Position numbers and translations under genes: made by a program | The notes under the pieces: generated by a model | What the model was told of the DNA's origin: nothing | The model's database searches: none | What the model saw: only the letters and a program-made list of their open reading frames with translations | Part shown: positions 6,147 to 13,925 of the stretch, in pieces | How the letters are laid out: the number at the start of each line of letters is the position of its first letter | Position numbering within the stretch: position 1 is the stretch's first letter | From: a virus | IMG/VR virus record: IMGVR_UViG_3300008266_009996 | Coordinates: 1-22,215 of that record | Strand: one strand, 5' to 3' | Length of the DNA stretch: 22,215 bases

Positions 6147-7825
6147 TTACATTAGTAACTGGTTTATGGGATATTGGTAGAGGTGATTTACAGGAAGGTT
6201 GGTCACGATCATATCAACACTATTTAGGTAAGTTTGAAGAACTACTAAAAGTAGATAGTAACCTTATTATTTTTGGTGATAAAGAGTTACAAGATTTTGT
6301 ATCTCAAAGAAGACAGGTTGAAAACACTCAATTTATTTTGAGGGATTTGAATTGGTTTAAAAATAACGAATATTTCCAATTAATACAAACTATACGAACA
6401 AATCCTGATTGGTTTAACCAAGTTGGGTGGTTAAAGGACTCAACTCAATCTAAATTAGAAATGTATAACCCTTTGGTTATGTCTAAAATGTTTTTACTTA
6501 ATGATGCAAAAATTTTAGATAAATTTAATTCAGATAAACTATTTTGGGTTGATGCCGGTTTAAGTAATACCGTACATATGGGTTATTTTACGCATGATAA
6601 AGTTATGGATAAAATAGATAAATTATCTGACAAATTTTTATTTATTTGTTTTCCATATAACGCAGAAACTGAAGTTCATGGATTCAAGTATGAAGAAATG
6701 AAACGATTAACAAACTCAACACCTGATATTGTTGCTCGCGGAGGATTCTTTGGTGGGGATAAGGATTTAATATCACAAATGAATAGTTTGTATTATGGGA
6801 TATTAATTGACACCCTTAAACGAGGTTTTATGGGTACTGAAGAAAGTTTATTTACAATATTAACATACCAATACCCTAACATAATTGATTACTGTGAAAT
6901 AGAATCTAATGGATTAGTTTATAAATTTTTTGAGGATGTTAAAAACAATTTAGTTGTAATAAAAAACTTTGACTCAAAACCAACAATCGTTAAAACTAAT
7001 TTAGAAATTAACTCAAATGGGATTGGTTTATATATTATAACATTTAATTCACCAAATCAATTTGAGACATTAATCCAATCAATGTTGAACTATGATACTG
7101 ATTTTATCACAAGAACCAAAAAGTTTTTACTTGATAATTCAACAGATACATCAACAACCCCAAGGTATTTGGAACTTTGTGAACAATATGGTTTTACTCA
7201 CATAAAAAAAGATAATATTGGTATAACTGGTGGAAGACAATTTATTGCGGAACATTTTAATGAACAAGAAGATTTAGGTTATTATTTCTTCTTTGAGGAC
7301 GATATGTTATTTCACTCAGGTAAAACCGATGTGTGTAAAAATGGTTTTGGTAGGTATGTTAAAAAACTATTTACCAAATCTTTAAACATACTAAAAAGAG
7401 AATCTTTTGATTTCTTAAAATTAAATTTTACAGAATTTTATGGTTCTAATGATAAACAATGGTCTTGGTATAATGTTCCCCAAGATTTTAGACAATCCCA
7501 TTGGCAGAACAATCCAAGGTTACCACAACAAGGGTTGGATCCAAATTCACCAAACACAGAATTCAAATATATTAAATCATTACAGGGGTTACCATATGCG
7601 AGTGGAGAAATCTATTTGTGTAACTGGCCGATTCTAATGTCAAAAGAAGGTAATTATAAGTGTTATTTAAAAACAAAATTTGATCATCCATTTGAACAAA
7701 CTTTAATGTCCCAATGTTTCCAAGAAACCATTAAGGGTAATATCAATCCGGGTTTATTATTAATAACCCCAACTGAACACAATCGTTTCGATCATTATGA
7801 ATCCTCATTAAGAAAAGAATGTTAA
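6143..7825 (+). CDS. Bifunctional HtrL/YibB domain fused to a GT-A glycosyltransferase domain
   Basis: This 560-residue protein has two parts. Residues 1 to about 265 match the HtrL/YibB family (PF09612): ITLVTGLWDIGR at the start, PLVMSKMFLL (110-119), FWVDAGLSN (134-142) and ARGGFFGGD near 200. These are features of a GT-A-like fold of uncertain activity, encoded near lipopolysaccharide genes in enterobacteria. Residues about 290-560 form a second GT-A-like domain: GLYIITFNSPNQFETLIQSM, KFLLDNSTD, a central NIGITGGRQ and FFFEDDM (about 382-388), the last being a candidate metal-binding acidic cluster. Fusion in one polypeptide suggests sequential sugar transfers. It is the last gene of the cassette and is coupled by overlap to the methyltransferase. 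Substrates are unknown. Confidence 0.75.
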   Translation: MITLVTGLWDIGRGDLQEGWSRSYQHYLGKFEELLKVDSNLIIFGDKELQDFVSQRRQVENTQFILRDLNWFKNNEYFQLIQTIRTNPDWFNQVGWLKDSTQSKLEMYNPLVMSKMFLLNDAKILDKFNSDKLFWVDAGLSNTVHMGYFTHDKVMDKIDKLSDKFLFICFPYNAETEVHGFKYEEMKRLTNSTPDIVARGGFFGGDKDLISQMNSLYYGILIDTLKRGFMGTEESLFTILTYQYPNIIDYCEIESNGLVYKFFEDVKNNLVVIKNFDSKPTIVKTNLEINSNGIGLYIITFNSPNQFETLIQSMLNYDTDFITRTKKFLLDNSTDTSTTPRYLELCEQYGFTHIKKDNIGITGGRQFIAEHFNEQEDLGYYFFFEDDMLFHSGKTDVCKNGFGRYVKKLFTKSLNILKRESFDFLKLNFTEFYGSNDKQWSWYNVPQDFRQSHWQNNPRLPQQGLDPNSPNTEFKYIKSLQGLPYASGEIYLCNWPILMSKEGNYKCYLKTKFDHPFEQTLMSQCFQETIKGNINPGLLLITPTEHNRFDHYESSLRKEC

Positions 7826-7840
7826 AATAGATTATTGATA

Positions 7841-7860
7841 TATTTATAGTAAAAACTATA
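7841..7860 (+). promoter_or_regulatory. TATTTATA motif with overlapping inverted repeat
   Basis: TATTTATA (7841-7848) lies 13 nt before the ATG at 7862. TATAGT (7845-7850) and ACTATA (7855-7860) form a perfect inverted repeat with an AAAA loop that overlaps it. This gap separates the glycan cassette from the small virion-like gene, so a new transcript may start here. Confidence 0.4.
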
Positions 7861-7861
7861 G

Positions 7862-8278
7862 ATGGAATTCTACATTAAAAAAAATGCAACTCTTCCTGTT
7901 TTAAAGATACAAGTTGTAAAAGACGGAAGAAGTGATTATAATAATTTTATGGAGATGATTGAGGAATCTGCCATATTTTTTTCTATGGTAAATGTAGAAA
8001 CTGGTATCCCTAAAATAACAACAAGACCCGCAGGATTTGTGGAAAAAATTCAAATAGAACCAAACGCAACTCCCGAATATTATATCTACTATAGATTTAC
8101 CTCAAAAGACACAAGTAAAGTTGGTAGATATGAAGCACAATTCTTATTGAGAAATAATGACGGAACTTTAATTTTACCAATAAGAGAAAGATTATTTATA
8201 AATGTCCAAGAGAGTTATATTGCGGATGATTTATTATATCAAAATCCTTATATAGTAGATTTCCCTTGTTGTGGGTAA
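7862..8278 (+). CDS. Small beta-rich protein, probable virion or baseplate/fibre component
   Basis: I do not recognise this 138-residue protein with certainty. It is predicted to be almost all beta strand. It opens with FYIKKNATLPVLKIQVVKDG, continues through YIYYRFTSKDTSKVGRYEAQF and LILPIRERLFINVQESYI, and ends in PYIVDFPCCG with two adjacent Cys near the C-terminus. The layout resembles the N-terminal beta-sandwich modules of phage baseplate or fibre proteins (BppU-like), which attach fibres to the baseplate. A candidate late motif precedes it, which supports a structural role. There is no signal peptide or membrane segment. Function is inferred from fold impression and context. Confidence 0.55.
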   Translation: MEFYIKKNATLPVLKIQVVKDGRSDYNNFMEMIEESAIFFSMVNVETGIPKITTRPAGFVEKIQIEPNATPEYYIYYRFTSKDTSKVGRYEAQFLLRNNDGTLILPIRERLFINVQESYIADDLLYQNPYIVDFPCCG

Positions 8279-8370
8279 TTGACATTAATGTAATAATAAG
8301 ATATATTTAAGAGTGTAAGGTAAATGTCGTTACATACGGCAGTTAATAAACCAAACTTAAATATATACAA
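8279..8370 (+). promoter_or_regulatory. Leader of the DNA polymerase gene with sigma70-like promoter
   Basis: This 92-nt gap, the longest in the window except the divergent sheath region, starts with TTGACA (8279-8284). A TATATT (8302-8307) follows after 17 nt, a textbook -35/-10 spacing for a sigma70-type promoter. It contains only a degenerate form of the TATTTATA motif (TATTTAAG, 8304-8311). That would fit early or middle expression of the polymerase. Bacteroidetes primary sigma factors prefer a different consensus, so host recognition is uncertain. I see no terminator or tRNA here. GACATT (8281-8286) and AATGTC (8323-8328) are complementary but far apart. Confidence 0.35.
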
Positions 8371-11304
8371 ATGATATCAGAAGAAGAAATTAAATCCTTC
8401 TTAGAAGGTGCCGACCCAGAACAATTCATAGTGTCGGTAGAGTATGATTACGCTGCTAATTGCGTTTATAAAATCAAAGAAACACCAGGAAAAGGAAAAT
8501 CAATACATAAAGAATCTTTTAGTTCTTTTGGTTGGGTAGGTGACTTGCGTGGTATGAATTTTTACCAAGGTTCTAAAGAATTACAAAAAGAGGCAATGAC
8601 TAAATACGGTATTATCATTGAGAAACTAAGGACTGATGGTAATGAAAGATTAGAAAATGGACTAACATTCTTAGTTAAATCAATCAAAGGATATAGAGAA
8701 CTAATTCAATTTTTTAGAGACGGTGGTATAGATCCTTGGGGTGAAAAAACCAAAGATAAAATAATGATTCTACCTCCTGTAGAACAATACCTCATCTCAA
8801 AAGAAAAACGACTATTTAAAGGATTTGAAGAATACAATGATATTACAAGACTTGTATTTGACTTGGAGACGACTGCTTTAGAACCTAAAGACGGTCGTAT
8901 TTTTATGATTGGAATTAAGACAAATAAGGGACACTTAAAAGTAATTGAGTGTAAAGATGCTGACGAAGAAAGACGAGGTATCGTTGAATTTTTCAGAATC
9001 ATAGATGAGATAAAACCTTCAATCATTGGGGGTTACAACTCAGCAAACTTTGACTGGCATTGGATTTTTGAGAGATGTAAAGCTCTTAACATTGACTTAA
9101 AGAAAATCCCAACCTCATTAAACCACTCAAAACCTATTGCACAAAAAGAGTCAATGTTAAAATTGGCAAATGAAGTTGAGCGATATAACCAAGTACAAAT
9201 GTGGGGATACAATGTTATTGATATCATCCATTCAGTTCGTAGAGCTCAAGCAATCAACTCAAGTATTAAAGAGGCGGGACTTAAATATATTACCAAATAT
9301 ATTGATGCCGAAGCGAAAGATCGTATTTACATCGATCACACAAAAATTGGTCCGATGTATGCAAACAAGGACGAATATTGGTTAAATACCGAAAACGGTA
9401 AATACAAGAAGGTTGGTGTTGATCAAAAAATTGATGAGGTATGTTTTAGACGAGGTGACATTTATCTTAAAACCACAGGTGATAACATTGTTGAGAGATA
9501 TCTTGACGATGACTTGGAGGAAACCTTAATTGTTGACGATGAATTCAATCAAGGATCATTCCTACTTGCATCACTACTCCCAACAACATATGAACGAGTA
9601 TCAACAATGGGTACCGCAACATTATGGAAAATGTTAATGTTAGCTTGGTCATATAAACATAAATTGGCGATACCTCAAAAACAAGAAAAAGGAAACTTTG
9701 TTGGTGGTTTATCAAGACTATTAAAAGTTGGGTATTCAAAAGATGTACTGAAACTTGACTACTCATCACTATACCCATCAATTCAGTTGGTTCACGATGT
9801 GTTTCCTGAATGTGATATAACAGGAGCAATGAAAGGATTATTAACTTACTTTAGAAATACTCGTATCAAGTATAAAAATTTGGCATCAGAATTTAAAAGT
9901 AAGGATAAAAAACTTTCCTTATCTTACGATAGAAAACAATTACCAATTAAAATCTTTATCAACTCATTGTTTGGTGGTTTAAGTGCCCCACAAGTATTCC
10001 ATTGGGGTGATATGAACAAGGGGGAACAGATTACCTGTACGGGTAGACAATATCTTAGACAGATGTTAAAATTCTTTAGTAAAAGAGGATATAGTCCTTT
10101 GGTGTGTGATACTGATGGTATGAACTTCTCATTACCTGAAGGTGGTGTAGAAGATAGAGTATACATTGGTAAAGGATTAAATTGGTTGGTTAAGGAAGGT
10201 AAAGAATATCGTGGTTATGATGCGGATGTTGCCGAGTTTAATGATTTATTTATGAGAGGTGCGATGGGTCTTGATTGTGACGGTACTTGGGATTCTTGTA
10301 TTAACTTAGCTCGTAAAAATTACGCAACTATGGAACAAAACGGTAAGATTAAACTTACAGGTAATAGTATCAAGTCCAAAAAGATGCCAAAGTATATTGA
10401 GAAGTTCTTGGATAAAGGGATTAAACAATTACTTAAAGGTGAGGGTAAAGAATTTATTGAGTGGTATTACGAATACATTCAAAAGATATTTGATCAAAAG
10501 ATTCCTTTGGCGGAAATTGCGTCTAAAGCAAAAGTTAAATTGAGTGTTGATGATTACATTAAACGCAGTAAACAAACTACCAAGGCAGGTTCGTTGATGT
10601 CAAGACAGGCACATATGGAACTTATTATAAGAGATGGGATTCAGTCAAATCTTGGTGATATGATTTTCTATGTGAATAACGGAACAAAGGCTTCACACGG
10701 AGATGTTCAGAAAGTTAATAAACCAAAGAAAGGGTGGACAGAAGAACAAATAAGTTTGTTCTTTTCGGATAGTTCAAAAAATAATTTAGATTATAAACAG
10801 AAAGAAAAATTTTTAATTAACAACGGTTGGGAAACTTCTTGGTCTGATGATAATTGGGTAAGAAGTGATTCACCGTACAAAGAAGCAAATACTGGTATAC
10901 CGACAGATGTTGCATATAAAGTCGCTAGTTCAGATTCTGTTATACAACTTAATTGTTATCGTATTGAACCTTCGGATTTGGAAAACAATCCTGAGATGTT
11001 AGGTGAGTACAATATCCAAAGAGCGATTGCAACATTCAATAAACGAGTGGAACCTTTATTAATTGTTTTTGACGATGAGGTAAGAGATTCACTATTGGTT
11101 AAAAATCCTGAAGATAGAAATTTCTATACAACAGAACAATGTAAATTGATTAATGGAAAACCATTCAGTCCTGAAGATCAAGATGATGTATATGAAAATC
11201 TATTAAAGATGGAACAAGGTGAGGTTGAATTTTGGAACCGTGTTGGTATCAACCCTGATTATATTTATGAGTTAGCAGATGAGGGATGGGAGGAGTTAAT
11301 TTAA
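8371..11304 (+). CDS. Family B DNA polymerase with 3'-5' exonuclease (gp43-like)
   Basis: This 977-residue replicative polymerase has all core motifs in order. Exo I is FDLETT with D164 and E166, Exo II is YNSANFD with D228, and Exo III is YLDDD (Y377-D381). Motif A is DYSSLYPS (463-470), motif B K-x3-NSLFG (K527, N531-G535) and motif C CDTDG (579-583). Catalytic aspartates D463, D580 and D582 are present, so both synthesis and proofreading should work. It is somewhat longer than T4 gp43 (898 residues), with extra length before Exo I and in the C-terminal thumb region. Motif C reads DTDG rather than the usual DTDS. The 3' end overlaps the convergent gene's stop by 9 nt. A polymerase between virion genes differs from the T4 layout. 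Confidence 0.95.
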   Translation: MISEEEIKSFLEGADPEQFIVSVEYDYAANCVYKIKETPGKGKSIHKESFSSFGWVGDLRGMNFYQGSKELQKEAMTKYGIIIEKLRTDGNERLENGLTFLVKSIKGYRELIQFFRDGGIDPWGEKTKDKIMILPPVEQYLISKEKRLFKGFEEYNDITRLVFDLETTALEPKDGRIFMIGIKTNKGHLKVIECKDADEERRGIVEFFRIIDEIKPSIIGGYNSANFDWHWIFERCKALNIDLKKIPTSLNHSKPIAQKESMLKLANEVERYNQVQMWGYNVIDIIHSVRRAQAINSSIKEAGLKYITKYIDAEAKDRIYIDHTKIGPMYANKDEYWLNTENGKYKKVGVDQKIDEVCFRRGDIYLKTTGDNIVERYLDDDLEETLIVDDEFNQGSFLLASLLPTTYERVSTMGTATLWKMLMLAWSYKHKLAIPQKQEKGNFVGGLSRLLKVGYSKDVLKLDYSSLYPSIQLVHDVFPECDITGAMKGLLTYFRNTRIKYKNLASEFKSKDKKLSLSYDRKQLPIKIFINSLFGGLSAPQVFHWGDMNKGEQITCTGRQYLRQMLKFFSKRGYSPLVCDTDGMNFSLPEGGVEDRVYIGKGLNWLVKEGKEYRGYDADVAEFNDLFMRGAMGLDCDGTWDSCINLARKNYATMEQNGKIKLTGNSIKSKKMPKYIEKFLDKGIKQLLKGEGKEFIEWYYEYIQKIFDQKIPLAEIASKAKVKLSVDDYIKRSKQTTKAGSLMSRQAHMELIIRDGIQSNLGDMIFYVNNGTKASHGDVQKVNKPKKGWTEEQISLFFSDSSKNNLDYKQKEKFLINNGWETSWSDDNWVRSDSPYKEANTGIPTDVAYKVASSDSVIQLNCYRIEPSDLENNPEMLGEYNIQRAIATFNKRVEPLLIVFDDEVRDSLLVKNPEDRNFYTTEQCKLINGKPFSPEDQDDVYENLLKMEQGEVEFWNRVGINPDYIYELADEGWEELI

Positions 11305-11655
11305 CTTCAACCCATCACTGCTGATAATGTACCAATTTCCCTCAACAAAACTTAAATGAACACAAGCACCTTTTTCAAGTAAAAGTTCATCCCATTCTTC
11401 ATCAATTAAACCAATATCAGGTTTAATTAAAACGGTAGTCAAAGATTTTATGGTTACCGTTTTATTTTTTTCTGAACTTAAAGTAACTTCTGAACTTTCA
11501 ATATCTTTAACAATAACTAAAATTTCTTCATCAACTTGATGTGTCTCTGTTGTTACAATTTTGTCCTCAACAATTTTAGCTGGTGTAGGCGGAATGTGTG
11601 TTCTGTATCTAACCACATTTTTTCTCGGTGAAATATTTTCAATTTTAAAACTCAT
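11296..11655 (-). CDS. Small beta-rich protein of unknown function, last gene of the minus-strand operon
   Basis: I do not recognise this 119-residue protein. It has an N-terminal segment with MSFKIENISPRKNVVRYRT, an acidic middle with many Glu and Val, and a C-terminal stretch GACVHLSFVEGNWYIISSDG. The latter looks like a beta-sandwich or fibre-type fold seen in phage structural proteins. Its start overlaps the stop of the gp13-like gene by 4 nt, so the two are translationally coupled and probably act together, likely in the virion. It converges on the DNA polymerase gene, their ends overlapping by 9 nt with no room for a terminator between them. Confidence 0.5.
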   Translation of the reverse strand: MSFKIENISPRKNVVRYRTHIPPTPAKIVEDKIVTTETHQVDEEILVIVKDIESSEVTLSSEKNKTVTIKSLTTVLIKPDIGLIDEEWDELLLEKGACVHLSFVEGNWYIISSDGLKLN

Positions 11656-12782
11656 ATAACATAAATTTGTCTAGGCATTGCCCTGAACTTTAAAGATTTG
11701 TTAAGATTCTCCGCAAGTAAAGCCTCTCGTTCTAAAACTTTATCAGGTCTTAATCTTGTTAACTTACCTTCAGCCCCTGTTAATTCTTCTATTAGTTTAG
11801 TTTTTTCGTCTTTACCTTCAGTTGCTAATGACTGATAATCCATTGTAAGTTCTGAATCCGGTGTTTTGATATTACCACTAAATTTACCTCTAACTTTTGA
11901 TAGAGTTTCTTTACAACTTGCGATAAACCAATTTCTAACCCAAACTTGTGCGGGATGATTTAAATCAACCCAAGAAAGTTTATCAATCGGAACATCAGAT
12001 GGTAATTTAATAATATCAGGATTATCTTTTAAACATTTGTCTCTACCTCCTTCAGTAGTATCATAGTACCAATACCATACTTTTCCTTTAGTCATTGTTC
12101 CATTACCAAAATCAAACTTACCACCAGGAGTGTTCATTAAATGTATAGCTTTTTTACCACCTGGTAATGCGGTAATTCTATATGTTAAATCACCAGCAAT
12201 AATTCTTCTTTGAATGTTTATTTCTTGCATTCTCAATAACATATCAAAAGCCGGCATCATAAAATATGAACCTGCCATATTACCACCCATTTGTGCGAGA
12301 CCTCCACCTCCACCAAGACCTCCACCATATCCTAATGAACCAAATGACCATGGATCAAACATTGTGTTGTTTAGTGTTGCAGGAGTAAACCATAGTAGTT
12401 CATTAATTTCTCTTCCTTCAGGTATTTCGTATATTTGTTGGTTTTTGACTAATTGGATGTAATCCTTTTTAAGTTCCCACTCTCCACCCGCTTGTAACCC
12501 AACGATTTTAGAATATGCGTATGTGTATCTTGTTTCGTAATCTAAACTTTTTGTTACAAAGGCTCTTGATAACGATTGAGTTTCAAGATTCAAATTCCAT
12601 AAACTTGTCCATTGAGATTCAATCAACCAATCATTAACTTTTTGAGAATACTCATCTATTGAGAATTCAAGAAGGGTATCCATTTGTTCGTCCTCTAATT
12701 CAACACTCCTTAACGGTGCTCCGAGTATGTGTCTAATTTTAGTGTATAATTCACTTCTTTGTGGTTCTGGTATAATTCCCAT
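11652..12782 (-). CDS. Putative neck/head-tail connector protein (gp13-like)
   Basis: This 376-residue protein has no enzyme motifs and looks structural. Its N-terminal helical region (about 8-60, with ILGAPLRSVELEDEQMDTLL and SIDEYSQKVNDWL) is typical of head-tail connector proteins. A central part contains EIPEGREINELLWFTPATLN (119-138), a flexible Gly-rich loop (about 148-171) and FDMLLRMQEI, then LTYRITALPGGKKAIHLMNTPGG, and a C-terminal helical tail. I associate this arrangement with gp13-type neck proteins of marine T4-like phages. The assignment is supported by order: gp14-, gp15- and gp18-like genes follow in sequence downstream on the other strand. A TATTTATA motif precedes the ATG by 14 nt. 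T4 gp13 is shorter (309 residues). Another connector role is possible. Confidence 0.5.
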   Translation of the reverse strand: MGIIPEPQRSELYTKIRHILGAPLRSVELEDEQMDTLLEFSIDEYSQKVNDWLIESQWTSLWNLNLETQSLSRAFVTKSLDYETRYTYAYSKIVGLQAGGEWELKKDYIQLVKNQQIYEIPEGREINELLWFTPATLNNTMFDPWSFGSLGYGGGLGGGGGLAQMGGNMAGSYFMMPAFDMLLRMQEINIQRRIIAGDLTYRITALPGGKKAIHLMNTPGGKFDFGNGTMTKGKVWYWYYDTTEGGRDKCLKDNPDIIKLPSDVPIDKLSWVDLNHPAQVWVRNWFIASCKETLSKVRGKFSGNIKTPDSELTMDYQSLATEGKDEKTKLIEELTGAEGKLTRLRPDKVLEREALLAENLNKSLKFRAMPRQIYVI

Positions 12783-12796
12783 AGTAATAGTTTTAT

Positions 12797-12804
12797 TATA
12801 AATA
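12797..12804 (-). promoter_or_regulatory. TATTTATA motif, candidate late promoter element (minus strand)
   Basis: Read on the minus strand this is TATTTATA, 14 nt before the ATG (12782-12780) of the gp13-like gene. It falls in the 23-nt gap after the peptidase-SOD gene and overlaps nothing coding. Recurrence on both strands in gene orientation supports a role in initiation. Confidence 0.45.
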
Positions 12805-12805
12805 T

Positions 12806-13897
12806 TTATTTCTTCATTCTTAATTCGTATAACTCATTGACGAATTCCCAATTAACACAATTCCAAAAGTTTTTAATGTACTGATCCCTCTTGTTTCTGT
12901 ATCTCAAATAATAAGCATGTTCCCAAACATCAAGTCCAAGAAGTGGATAACCACCACCCTCAACAACATTCATTAATGGATTGTCTTGATTTGGGGTTGA
13001 CATAATTTTTAATCTACCTGTTTTAGTTAATACTAACCAAGCCCACCCTGAACCAAATCTATCTAATGCGGTTTTATTAAATTCTTCTTTAAATTTGTTA
13101 AATGAACCGTATTGTTTTTTTATTTTCTCAAAAACAATACCTTTAGGTGTTTGTTTTGTTGGGGATAACATTTTCCAAAATAATGCATGGTTGAAAGCTC
13201 CTCCAGCATTGTTTCTAACTTTAGTATCAAATTTACTAATGGATTTAACAATGTCCTCAAGTTCCATATCACCTTTTCTACTTGATAAAGCGTCGTTTAA
13301 TTTTTTTACATATCCTTTGTAGTGTTTGTTATAATGAATATCCATTGTCTCAGGATCTACAAATTTTTTAATTGCTGAATATGAATAAGGTAATTTCTCA
13401 ATACCTATTTTTTTCATTTCAGTTAAAAACTGTTTTTGGATGTTTTCTTTTTCTTTAAGGACTATCTGTTCTGATATGATATCTAATTTATTGGATATTG
13501 ATTTAAACCCCTCAAATATTGTTTTTTCATAATTTGGATAGTCTTTCTCAAACATTTTAACAATTTGACCCGCAAACGCATTTGCTTCATCTTCATTTTT
13601 CCCACCAATGTCCGGACCTTTATCTCTATCTAAAACTCCGTGTTGATATTCGTGAACCCATTCGTGAGCAAGAGTTCTCATAATATCTCTATTTAATCTA
13701 TTTTTTGCGAGTATCTTTAATATATGTTTGTTAGTCCTACTACCAGTACTCATTTTACCATATCTTTCACCCGTAAAAACTATTTCTATATCATCAACCA
13801 ACGGCAATTTTTTACTTAAGAATTTTATAAAATCCTCAAATAATTTGTAATCTTTTTTTGGGATATCCGATTTAAGATATTTTATTGAAACTTTCAT
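12806..13897 (-). CDS. Fusion of HExxH zinc metallopeptidase and Mn-type superoxide dismutase
   Basis: One uninterrupted frame joins two enzymes. Numbering is from a TTG two codons upstream of the chosen ATG at 13897. Residues 3-130 form a metallopeptidase-like domain: AHEWVHEYQH gives HEWVH (80-84), and NEDEANAFA (103-111) offers the third zinc ligand Glu in the manner of gluzincins. After a helical linker (131-165), residues about 168-365 are a full-length Fe/Mn superoxide dismutase. Predicted metal ligands are H190, H239, D325 and H329 (DVWEHAYY), with active-site H194 and Y198. NNAGGAFNH and NQDNPL (Q306) match manganese-type rather than iron-type enzymes. The SOD part would convert superoxide to peroxide and oxygen. 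ATG is preferred because the TTG lies inside the TATTTATT motif. No signal peptide. It sits between helicase and neck genes. Confidence 0.85.
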   Translation of the reverse strand: MKVSIKYLKSDIPKKDYKLFEDFIKFLSKKLPLVDDIEIVFTGERYGKMSTGSRTNKHILKILAKNRLNRDIMRTLAHEWVHEYQHGVLDRDKGPDIGGKNEDEANAFAGQIVKMFEKDYPNYEKTIFEGFKSISNKLDIISEQIVLKEKENIQKQFLTEMKKIGIEKLPYSYSAIKKFVDPETMDIHYNKHYKGYVKKLNDALSSRKGDMELEDIVKSISKFDTKVRNNAGGAFNHALFWKMLSPTKQTPKGIVFEKIKKQYGSFNKFKEEFNKTALDRFGSGWAWLVLTKTGRLKIMSTPNQDNPLMNVVEGGGYPLLGLDVWEHAYYLRYRNKRDQYIKNFWNCVNWEFVNELYELRMKK

Positions 13898-13901
13898 TAA
13901 C

Positions 13902-13909
13902 AATAAATA
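13902..13909 (-). promoter_or_regulatory. TATTTATT motif upstream of the peptidase-SOD gene
   Basis: On the minus strand this reads TATTTATT, one base off the recurring octamer, only 4 nt before the ATG at 13897. If it acts as a -10 element the transcript would begin at or inside the start codon, so it could be leaderless. It lies in the 22-nt gap after the helicase gene. Confidence 0.35.
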
Positions 13910-13925
13910 TCTTCAAATGAAAGTT

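Noticed and set aside
8279-8370. Possible tRNA or riboswitch before the polymerase gene
   Set aside because: There is no T-loop GTTCRA sequence or acceptor stem and no strong stem structure; at best a promoter and leader.
9545-9829. Antisense open frame inside the DNA polymerase gene
   Set aside because: The polymerase motifs on the other strand explain the region; the antisense protein has no recognisable features.
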